From Desulfovibrionaceae bacterium UBA3823 (lineage in GTDB: Bacteria > Desulfobacterota > Desulfovibrionia > Desulfovibrionales > Desulfovibrionaceae): a DNA stretch of 23,336 nucleotides. The position numbers and the translations under genes were made by a program. This document shows, in pieces, positions 13,590-20,269 of this stretch (position 1 is the first letter of the stretch; each line of letters begins with the position of its first letter). The stretch is from positions 1-23,336 of the forward strand of contig DFDR01000222.1 in the NCBI GenBank assembly GCA_002369295.1, read 5' to 3'. The notes beneath the pieces are model-generated. The model was not told the DNA's origin, made no database searches, and was given only the letters and a program-made list of their open reading frames with translations.

Positions 13590-15839
13590 CTAGCGGTAGT
13601 AGAGGTTGCGGCCGCCAATGGTCTGCAGGGCCTGCTTGAGGTTGTTGCGGATCTGGCGGCGGTCCCAGATGCCCTGGATGTGGCCGCGGGTGAGGGCCCT
13701 GTAGCAGCGGTGGTACTTGGGCGGCACCTCCATGCCGGTGGTCGACTTGATGACGCCGGGGCCGGCGAAGCCGATGTTGGAGGAGCGCACGCCGAACTGG
13801 TAGGGCGAGCAGCCGAGGAAGCTGGCCACGGGACCTGCGTAGGAATTGGTGTCGTAGAGCACCATGTAGAGCCCGCCGTTCTCGATGTAGCGACGAACGG
13901 CGATGGTGCAGCGGGGCATCTGGATGACGCCGTTGGTGCCCTCCTGGATGCGTATGCCGGCCGTGCCGTGCACGTAGGCGAGGAAGGGCTGGCGGTTGCG
14001 GGTGGCGCGCTCGGCGGCCTCCACGAACTTGTAGCCCTCGGCCGCGCCGAAGGATCCGCCGCGGAAGGTGCCCATGAGCATGGCGACCACGAGCTTGATG
14101 TTGTCGATGCGCGCCTCGAAGGTCATGCAGCCGCTTTTGGCGCCGGTCTTCTCCTGTGCCTTCTTGACGAGCTCGGAGAGGCCGGGGAAGTCGAGGGGAT
14201 TGCCCGCCTCGATCTCGCTGTTGAACTCGAGCACCGAGCCCTTGTCGAAGACGTTGTGCACGTACCACTCCGGCTCCATGGGGAAGTGGTAGCCGCAGTG
14301 CGAGCACACGCCCGCAAACTCGGCGAAGAGATCGGGGCCCCAGAGGTCGGGGCAGCCGTACTTGGCTGCGTTGGGGCAGGTGAGGGCGCGGTCCTCCTTG
14401 AAGCGGGGGGAGAGGTAGTTCCACTTGGCGTGGCGGTTGGCCTCGGACCAGTCGGAGAGGCTGGTGAGCTCGGCTATCTTGTCCTTGTTCCGGGCCGGGG
14501 ACGCTCCCGGCTTGAGCCGGCGCACGGGCGAGGAAATCCAGCTCTTCACGGCATCCCACTCGTTGGTGAGCTCTTCGGCCAGTGCCTGCATCTTGCGCTG
14601 GTGCTTGCGGTAGAAGTCGTACTTGAAATGCATCCAGGGCGTGGAGAAGAAGTCTCCCACGCTGTGGAGCATCTTGGTGAGCAGGGGACGGCGGTCCAGG
14701 GCTGCCTGGCGCGACATCCTGAGGTACTTGTTCTGGCGCTTGCGCACAAGGCGCGACTTGTCGCCCTTGGAGAGGCTCCAGGACATGTGCATGTCGTCGA
14801 GACTGACGCCGGGCTTGGTGCGGCGGGCCAGGGCGAAGGCCTTGAGGGGCGAGGCCTTGGCGGAGAGCACGGCCTCGTCGGTGGCGCGCAGGATTTCCTG
14901 CCTGAGCTTCTTGAAGAAGTCGAAGTGGCCGGGCCGGGCGCCCAGCGGGGGCTCCTCGATGATGCGGTCGATGTAGCCGAAGTGCAGGTTGTCCTGGGCC
15001 GTGATCTTCAAGTTCTTGGCGCACTCCTCCACCAGTTCCTGGCTCGGGCGCTCGTCGCCCCGGCAGTGGCCCTGGATGGCGGCCGCGCCCTCGGGCGAGA
15101 TGACCGAGTAGTAGCCGTTGGAGAGCATGAGGCGTTTGTCGGCAAGGCCTATGGCCTCGGCGCCGCCGGATCCGCCCTCGGAGATGACGCTGACGACAGG
15201 CACCCGCAGGCCTGCCATGCAGTAGATGTTGCGCGCTATCTGCTGGGCCGCGCCCGGATAGTCCTCGATGGGGAAGGATCCGGGCGTGAAGATGAAGGTG
15301 TGGACGGGAATGCCCTCGGTCTCGGCGACGCGCATGTACTGCCGGGCCTTGGCGTTGCCCCAGGGCTTGGCGGAGCCGCCGTTGCGGATCTCGGCGCCGT
15401 GGTCCTTCTCCTGGCCTATGACCATGACGGACTGGGCGTAGCGCTTCTTGCCGCGGCGGCGGTAGATGATAGCGCGGGCGATGAGCATGCTGGGATCGAG
15501 GCTGTGCTCGTCCTGGCCGCCCACTTCGGTGAAGTTGTCGTAGACGTTCTCCAGGATGTCGCGCAGCGAGATGCGCTGGGGGTGCCGGACGATGCGGACC
15601 TTGTCCATGGGCGTGACGGTGGCCGAGAGCTTCTCCTCCACGAACTTGAAGAGGCCCTCGACCGTGGCGAGCTCCTCGTAGGGATCCCCCAGGAGGTCGC
15701 GCTCGGCACGCTGCGTGAAGTCGCGGAGCTTTTCGTCGAGCAGGCGCACGTTTTCCTGGTGCTTGCCGGCGAAGATGTCCTGTATGTAGGTGAGCCGGCT
15801 CTGCAGGCTCTGGATGCGCTTGAGTATGAGATTGTCCAT
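13590..15839 (-). CDS. Acetyl-CoA carboxylase carboxyltransferase, fused alpha-beta (AccA-AccD order)
   Basis: The 749-residue protein joins both carboxyltransferase halves. The AccA-like half (about residues 80-330) has MVIGQEK, TFIFTPGSFP, EGGSGGAEAIGLADK (221-235) and YYSVISPEGAAAI. A basic, helical linker (about 335-480) leads into the AccD-like half. This has a zinc-ribbon variant with Cys488, Cys496, Cys512 and Cys515, then GGSFGAAEGYKFVEA and GIRIQEGTNGVIQM, and IGFAGPGVIKST near the end. The first Cys pair is C-X7-C rather than CXXC. The GGARMQEG-type loop reads TAGIRIQEG, so the usual glycine pair is altered. The ATG at 15839 has only a weak ribosome binding site, but the N-terminus (MDNLILKRIQSLQ) looks natural. 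The enzyme would transfer carboxyl from carboxybiotin to acyl-CoA for malonyl-CoA synthesis; exact substrate is inferred. Confidence 0.88.
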   Translation of the reverse strand: MDNLILKRIQSLQSRLTYIQDIFAGKHQENVRLLDEKLRDFTQRAERDLLGDPYEELATVEGLFKFVEEKLSATVTPMDKVRIVRHPQRISLRDILENVYDNFTEVGGQDEHSLDPSMLIARAIIYRRRGKKRYAQSVMVIGQEKDHGAEIRNGGSAKPWGNAKARQYMRVAETEGIPVHTFIFTPGSFPIEDYPGAAQQIARNIYCMAGLRVPVVSVISEGGSGGAEAIGLADKRLMLSNGYYSVISPEGAAAIQGHCRGDERPSQELVEECAKNLKITAQDNLHFGYIDRIIEEPPLGARPGHFDFFKKLRQEILRATDEAVLSAKASPLKAFALARRTKPGVSLDDMHMSWSLSKGDKSRLVRKRQNKYLRMSRQAALDRRPLLTKMLHSVGDFFSTPWMHFKYDFYRKHQRKMQALAEELTNEWDAVKSWISSPVRRLKPGASPARNKDKIAELTSLSDWSEANRHAKWNYLSPRFKEDRALTCPNAAKYGCPDLWGPDLFAEFAGVCSHCGYHFPMEPEWYVHNVFDKGSVLEFNSEIEAGNPLDFPGLSELVKKAQEKTGAKSGCMTFEARIDNIKLVVAMLMGTFRGGSFGAAEGYKFVEAAERATRNRQPFLAYVHGTAGIRIQEGTNGVIQMPRCTIAVRRYIENGGLYMVLYDTNSYAGPVASFLGCSPYQFGVRSSNIGFAGPGVIKSTTGMEVPPKYHRCYRALTRGHIQGIWDRRQIRNNLKQALQTIGGRNLYYR

Positions 15840-15921
15840 AGGCTTGCGGGGGTCCCGGGCGGGGCGTCAAGGAAAGGCCGGTCCGGGCATGCGGGTTGGG
15901 GCCCTGCGGGGAGGGCCTGCG

Positions 15922-17361
15922 CTAGAACTTGAGTATGGTGGCCGTCTTCTCCCTGAGGAAGGCGACGTTGCTCTCCATGGGGTGGCCCTGGGCGTCGTGG
16001 CCCTGCAGGACGAGTTCGTCCAGGAACTGGAGGCCGCGCGCCTTCAGCTCGTTGAGGTCCCGGCCCCAGACGATGGCCAGCGCCAGGTTGGGATCGAACT
16101 CCGTGGGAATGACGTAGGCGGACTTGGGCACGTGGGTGTGCATCTCAAGCCAGTCGTGCTCCTGCCAGCGCAGGCGGTCGATGGTGCCGACCCAGGGCGT
16201 GAAGTTCTTCTCCGGGCTTTCGGCGATGAGGCGGTACTCCAGGGCAAAGCCGTCAAAGGCGACGTCGTCCTGGGCGTAGCCGAGGGGCTCGCCGAGGGCC
16301 GTGCGGATCTGCTCGCGGATGAGATCCACGCCGGCATTGCCCTTGATGGAGGAGATGCGCGCGGAGATGCCGTTCTCCACCTGGATGCGGGTGTTGACCT
16401 CCATGAGGAAGGGATTGCCGTCGCGGGTGACGATCCACTCCCAGGTGCCGACGTTGTCGTAGCCGACCTTGCGGGCCATTGTGAGCGAGTAGTTTACGAT
16501 GTCGCGCAGCACCCTGACCGAGTCGAAGGCGTATTCGTTGGAGGTGGAGTCGAAGCCGGGCGCTACCTCGAGGCGCTTCTGGCGCCCGGTGGACTGGATG
16601 GAGCAGTTGCGCGTGCCGAAGTGCACGGGGTTTGAACCCGTGCGGTCTCCCACCACCTGGACCTCGAGGTGGTTGAAGTCCATGATGCGCTGCTCGATGA
16701 GCACGCCCTCGTCCTTGAACTGGCGGGCCGCGTAGTTGCGCACCCGGCGGTAGACGGAGCGGAACTGGTCGATGTCGTCCACCTCCTCGATGCCCATGCC
16801 GCCGCCGCCGGCGGAGGCCTTGATGAGCACGATGGGGTGGGTCACGCCGTTCTGGAGCTGGAAGTCGAAGACGTCCTCGGCGATGTTCTCGGCCTCCATT
16901 TCGTCGTAGGTGGGCCGGTCCGAGCCCGGCACCGTGGGCACGCCGAGGCTGCGGGCCAGGCGCTTGGTGTTGATCTTGTCGCCGAGCTCCCGGATGATCT
17001 TCCAGGAGGGGCCGATGAAGATCATGCCGCGGTCGCGCTTGGTCACGCGCCTGGCGAAGCGGAAGTCCTCGGCAAAGAAGCCGTAGCCGGGATGGACCGC
17101 CGTGCAGTGCGCCACGTCCGCCACGGCCATGAGCTCGTTGGCGTCGTGGTAGGAGGAAACCTTGTACAGTCCCTGCGCGCCGCCGTGTTCGCGGGCGTAG
17201 AGCACGTGGCCGGAGCAGGCGTCCTCGGCGGTGTAGATGCCGGTGAAGGCCACGCCGAGCTTGCGGCAGGCCTCCATGATGCGGATGGCGATCTCGCCGC
17301 GGTTGCCGACAAGCACGCGGTGCTCGTTCAGGGGCGGATTCAGGATGGGGGAGTTCAGCAA
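15922..17361 (-). CDS. accC: Biotin-carboxylase-like ATP-grasp protein
   Basis: Biotin carboxylase loads CO2 from bicarbonate on to biotin using ATP. The 479-residue protein has the three-domain layout: HRVLVGNRGEIAIRI near the start, the glycine-rich KASAGGGGMG (about 181-190), and the catalytic EVNTRIQVE (Glu321, Asn323, Arg325, Gln327, Glu329). There is no attached biotinyl or carboxyltransferase domain. One departure is the region usually reading RDCSxQRRxQK, which here is RNCSIQSTGRQK. An ATG at 17436 gives a 25-residue extension with no ribosome binding site, and it lies within an inverted repeat. A TTG at 17361 has GAGAGG (17369-17374) 7 bases upstream, so the TTG is preferred. It heads an apparent operon with the fused carboxyltransferase (60 to 80 bases on), the lysine-less carrier-like gene and ssb. 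Confidence 0.85.
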   Translation of the reverse strand: MLNSPILNPPLNEHRVLVGNRGEIAIRIMEACRKLGVAFTGIYTAEDACSGHVLYAREHGGAQGLYKVSSYHDANELMAVADVAHCTAVHPGYGFFAEDFRFARRVTKRDRGMIFIGPSWKIIRELGDKINTKRLARSLGVPTVPGSDRPTYDEMEAENIAEDVFDFQLQNGVTHPIVLIKASAGGGGMGIEEVDDIDQFRSVYRRVRNYAARQFKDEGVLIEQRIMDFNHLEVQVVGDRTGSNPVHFGTRNCSIQSTGRQKRLEVAPGFDSTSNEYAFDSVRVLRDIVNYSLTMARKVGYDNVGTWEWIVTRDGNPFLMEVNTRIQVENGISARISSIKGNAGVDLIREQIRTALGEPLGYAQDDVAFDGFALEYRLIAESPEKNFTPWVGTIDRLRWQEHDWLEMHTHVPKSAYVIPTEFDPNLALAIVWGRDLNELKARGLQFLDELVLQGHDAQGHPMESNVAFLREKTATILKF

Positions 17362-17433
17362 AATGAAGCCTCTCGGTGCCGGAAGGGTGGGGTTCGTGAA
17401 ACGATAGGACGCGCAAGTTCGTTTTTGGTCATT

Positions 17434-17474
17434 CATCTTGATGGAAAAGCTTCAAGATGTCTAGACCCTTCAAG
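17434..17474. promoter_or_regulatory. Operator-like repeat cluster in front of accC
   Basis: CATCTTGA (17434-17441) and TCAAGATG (17452-17459) form a perfect 8-bp inverted repeat with a 10-base spacer. CTTCAAG occurs as direct repeats at 17450-17456 and 17468-17474, spaced 18 bases start to start, flanking the palindrome GTCTAGAC (17459-17466). The layout suggests a regulator-binding site for the carboxylase operon; the regulator is unknown. Confidence 0.4.
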
Positions 17475-17491
17475 CGTTTCTCGAAGCCTTG

Positions 17492-17530
17492 GCGCACTGC
17501 GGGAAGATCCTGCAATCGCGCACTTTTTTT
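17492..17530 (+). terminator. Terminator-like hairpin with no gene upstream on its strand
   Basis: GCGC (17492-17495) pairs with GCGC (17518-17521). Inside it TGCGGGA (17498-17504) pairs with TCCTGCA (17508-17514) around a 3-base loop, and a run of seven T residues follows (17524-17530). It would end a plus-strand transcript, but the nearest gene to its left is on the minus strand. Confidence 0.4.
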
Positions 17531-17661
17531 CAGTTGCGGAGGCTTGAGGCTGGTGCGGTGCATAAAAAGGCAGGAAGGGCGTAGGCGAGCGGCGCGTGTC
17601 CTGTTTCGGGCGCCATGGCGTTGTGCGCAACGGCAGGCTGCATTCTTCCTGCGCAGGCAGG

Positions 17662-17690
17662 GTGACAAAGTTGAAAAAAGCGGGTACAAA
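17662..17690 (+). promoter_or_regulatory. typA: Promoter candidate of typA
   Basis: GTGACA (17662-17667), a 17-base spacer and TACAAA (17685-17690) match sigma70 consensus at five and four positions. The predicted start near 17697 gives a leader of about 44 bases before the ATG at 17741. Confidence 0.6.
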
Positions 17691-17740
17691 GCCCTCCGCC
17701 AAAAAACAGGCAAACCGTTTATTTTATGAAGGAAAACGCC

Positions 17741-19576
17741 ATGCAGAACGAGAATCTCCGCAACGTGGCCATCATTGCCCACGTCGATCACGGCAAAACC
17801 ACCCTTGTTGATGCCCTCTTCAAGCAGAGCGGCGTTTTCCGAGAGGACCAGCAGGTGAAGGACCGCGTCATGGACAACATGGATCTCGAGCGCGAGCGCG
17901 GGATCACCATTGCGGCCAAGAACTGCGCCATCACCTGGAAGGGCGTCAAGATCAACATCATCGACACCCCTGGCCACGCCGACTTCGGCGGCGAGGTCGA
18001 GCGCTCTCTCTCCATGGCCAGCGGCGCCATCCTGCTCGTGGACGCCTCGGAAGGCCCCCTCCCGCAGACGCGCTTCGTGCTGCGCAAGGCCCTCGAGGCG
18101 CATCTGCCGGTCGTCGTGGTCATCAACAAGATCGACCGCAAGGACGCGCGCATCGAAGAGGTGGTCAACGAAATCTACGACCTCTTCATCGACCTTGGCG
18201 CCAACGACAGCCAGCTCGAGTTCCCGGTGCTCTACGCCGTGGGCCGCGACGGCGTTGCCATGCACCATCCCGACGACGAGCGGGTGAACCTCGAGCCGCT
18301 CTTCGAGACCATCCTGACCAAGCTTCCCGGACCGGACTACGATCCTGACCAGCCCTTCCAGATGCTCGTCTCCGACCTCGACTACTCCGACTACCTCGGC
18401 CGCCTCGCCGTGGGCCGGGTCATGAACGGCTCGGTGCACAGCAACGAGGCCCTCGACTGCATCGGCGCCGACGGCAAGCCCCGGCCCCTGCGCGCCACCA
18501 AGCTCCAGGTCTACCAGGGCATAGCCCTGCGCGAGGTGGACAAGGTGGAGCCAGGCGACGTGGTCGTGCTGGCCGGCATCGAGGACGTCACCATCGGCGA
18601 CACCATCTGCACGCGCGAAAATCCGGCGGCGCTTCCCCGCATCACCGTGGACGAGCCTACGGTCTCCATGCGCTTTGGCATCAACACCTCGCCCCTGGCC
18701 GGCCGCGAGGGCAAGCTCCTCCAGAGCCGCGTCATCCAGGAGCGTCTGGCCAAGGAGACCCTGCGCAACGTGGCCATACGCGTCGAGGACACCGGAAGCC
18801 ACGACTCCTTCCTGGTCAAGGGCAGGGGCGAGTTCCAGCTGGCCATCCTCGTCGAGACCATGCGCCGCGAGGGCTTCGAGCTCTCCGTGGGGCGTCCCGA
18901 AGTCATCCTGAAGAAGGACGAGAGCGGGGCCATACTCGAGCCCATCGAGCATCTCTACGTGGACTGCGACGAGAACTTCATGGGCGTGGTCACGGACAAG
19001 CTCAACCAGCGCAAGGGCCAGATGCTCAACTGCCACAATGCCGGCACCGGCCGCGTGCGCATCGAGTTCTCCGTGCCCTCCCGCGGCCTCATCGGCTACC
19101 AGGACGAATTCCTCACCGACACCAAGGGCACGGGCATCATGAACGCCTACCTCGAAGGCTACGAGGCCTGGCGCGGCGACTTCCCCTCCCGCTACACGGG
19201 AAGCATCGTTGCCGACCGCGCCGGCGTGGGCGTGGCCTACGCCCTCTTCAACCTCGAGCCCCGCGGCTCCCTCTTCATCGAGCCCGGCGATCCCGTCTAC
19301 GAGGGCATGATCATCGGCGAGCACAACCGCGACAACGACATCGACGTCAACCCCACCAAGGCCAAGAAGCTCACCAACCTGCGCGCGGCCGGCAAGGACG
19401 AGAACGTGATCCTGACGCCCATCAAGCGCCTCACCCTCGAGCGGGCGCTGCATTTTGTGCGCGAAGACGAGCTGGTGGAGGTAACGCCGAAGTCCATCCG
19501 CCTGCGCAAGACTGTGCTCTCGGCCCAGCGCCGCTACCAGATGGCCGGCGTCAAGGCGGGCAAGCGCGGCGAATAG
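17741..19576 (+). CDS. typA: Ribosome-associated translational GTPase TypA/BipA
   Basis: TypA/BipA is an EF-G-like GTPase that binds the ribosome and helps 50S assembly and adaptation to stress such as cold. The 611-residue product has every G motif: AHVDHGKT (13-20), RGITI (53-57), DTPGH (75-79) and NKID (129-132). EF-G-like domains II, III and V follow, and the C-terminal domain ends in a basic tail (VKAGKRGE). Length and order match the family. An ATG at 17726 has no ribosome binding site; GAAGGA (17728-17733) lies 7 bases before the ATG at 17741, which is therefore the start. It is transcribed alone, from a good promoter, divergently from the carboxylase operon, and ends at a strong hairpin. 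Confidence 0.97.
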   Translation: MQNENLRNVAIIAHVDHGKTTLVDALFKQSGVFREDQQVKDRVMDNMDLERERGITIAAKNCAITWKGVKINIIDTPGHADFGGEVERSLSMASGAILLVDASEGPLPQTRFVLRKALEAHLPVVVVINKIDRKDARIEEVVNEIYDLFIDLGANDSQLEFPVLYAVGRDGVAMHHPDDERVNLEPLFETILTKLPGPDYDPDQPFQMLVSDLDYSDYLGRLAVGRVMNGSVHSNEALDCIGADGKPRPLRATKLQVYQGIALREVDKVEPGDVVVLAGIEDVTIGDTICTRENPAALPRITVDEPTVSMRFGINTSPLAGREGKLLQSRVIQERLAKETLRNVAIRVEDTGSHDSFLVKGRGEFQLAILVETMRREGFELSVGRPEVILKKDESGAILEPIEHLYVDCDENFMGVVTDKLNQRKGQMLNCHNAGTGRVRIEFSVPSRGLIGYQDEFLTDTKGTGIMNAYLEGYEAWRGDFPSRYTGSIVADRAGVGVAYALFNLEPRGSLFIEPGDPVYEGMIIGEHNRDNDIDVNPTKAKKLTNLRAAGKDENVILTPIKRLTLERALHFVREDELVEVTPKSIRLRKTVLSAQRRYQMAGVKAGKRGE

Positions 19577-19609
19577 GCGGCGAAGAGCAGGCTTGCGCCA
19601 GATCCACGT

Positions 19610-19657
19610 GCAAAGACGCTTCCCCAGGGGCCGCAAGGCCTGCGGAAGCGTCTTTGC
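19610..19657. terminator. Bidirectional terminator between typA and the DsrE-like gene
   Basis: A 14-bp perfect stem (19610-19623 with 19644-19657) begins and ends with GCAAAG/CTTTGC. It encloses a loop with an inner GGCC-GCAA-GGCC hairpin. It lies 34 bases after the typA stop and 63 bases after the stop of the opposing gene. T residues are within the stem rather than after it, so strength is uncertain in either direction. Confidence 0.7.
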
Positions 19658-19719
19658 TTGCCGGCCCGAGGCGCGGAGACCTCAGGCTTGGCGGTTTCTT
19701 TTTGGCCGGAAAACGGCTA

Positions 19720-20070
19720 CTACGGCTTTATGTAGCTGTATCCTTCCTGCTGCAGCCGGCACAGTTCGGTGATGCCGCCGGATACGGTCTGCACGCCCTC
19801 CCAGAGGCTGGCTTCGTCCACGCCGAAGGCCTTGAGGGCGTTCTGGCACATGCGCAGGGACACGCCCTGGCGCATGAGCTCCCTGCCGGCAGCTTCAAGA
19901 TCCGCATGGCGCTTCGTGAAGCAGCGCACCGCCGGGCCGTTGGCAACGACGACCAGCGAGGCCTTGTCCCCGGCAGGGATGTCCTTGAGGTAGTTCCGCA
20001 TGTTGCCGAAGACGAAGCCGACTCTGGCCGGATCGTCGACGTCGACGTGCAGGACGAGATTGTAGTTCAT
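19720..20070 (-). CDS. DsrE/DsrF-like family protein
   Basis: The 116-residue product has the alpha/beta plan of the DsrE-like fold. It shows a first strand NYNLVLHVDVDD, an helix with GNMRNYLKDI, the strand SLVVVANGPAV followed by VRCFTK, and a conserved MCQNALKAFGV near residues 78-88 carrying the cysteine usual in this family. It ends with a VSGGITELCRLQQEGYSYIKP-like helix. Relatives are small cytoplasmic proteins, often linked to sulfur relay, but this single gene is not part of a dsrEFH set and no partner is nearby. AAGGAGGA (20075-20082) lies 4 bases before the ATG. It is convergent with typA and divergent from tamA. A sulfur-carrier role is possible; no function can be fixed. Confidence 0.85.
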   Translation of the reverse strand: MNYNLVLHVDVDDPARVGFVFGNMRNYLKDIPAGDKASLVVVANGPAVRCFTKRHADLEAAGRELMRQGVSLRMCQNALKAFGVDEASLWEGVQTVSGGITELCRLQQEGYSYIKP

Positions 20071-20138
20071 TCTGTCCTCCTTGATTGGGGCGCAAAAGCC
20101 TTGGCTTCCGCCCTGGCTTGGCGTCGCGGCACGGAGCC

Positions 20139-20180
20139 TGGCGCCGGCGCCACGATAGCCTTTTGCCCCTGGCCCCGCAA
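20139..20180 (-). promoter_or_regulatory. Promoter candidate and 14-bp palindrome before the DsrE-like gene
   Basis: On the minus strand TTGCGG (20175-20180), 17 bases and TATCGT (20152-20157) form a modest promoter. The perfect palindrome TGGCGCCGGCGCCA (20139-20152) lies over the predicted transcription start. The high local GC makes chance palindromes more likely. Confidence 0.35.
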
Positions 20181-20269
20181 ACCGCCAGGCAGCGGGTGCG
20201 TCCAGGCCCTGCCCTGGAGGACAAGCCCCGGCGGCCGCCCTGCCGCTTCCCCAGCTTCAGAGGCTTTGC

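Larger units (their letters stand above)
17362..17740. other. Divergent regulatory region between accC and typA
   Basis: These 379 bases contain no convincing gene. From left to right they hold the accC ribosome binding site, a cluster of TCAAG/CTTGA repeats around a GTCTAGAC palindrome (17434-17474), and a plus-strand hairpin plus T-run with no gene before it (17492-17530). The typA promoter (17662-17690) and ribosome binding site (17728-17733) follow. No clear accC promoter could be chosen. Confidence 0.6.

Noticed and set aside
17362..17436. ATG start for accC at 17436
   Set aside because: There is no ribosome binding site, the extra 25 residues are not conserved-looking, and the codon lies in an inverted repeat. 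The TTG at 17361 with GAGAGG fits better, though this is not proven.
17429..19636. 735-codon open frame on the minus strand
   Set aside because: It is antisense to typA, whose G motifs are unambiguous, and its translation is the usual His/Val/Glu-rich shadow.
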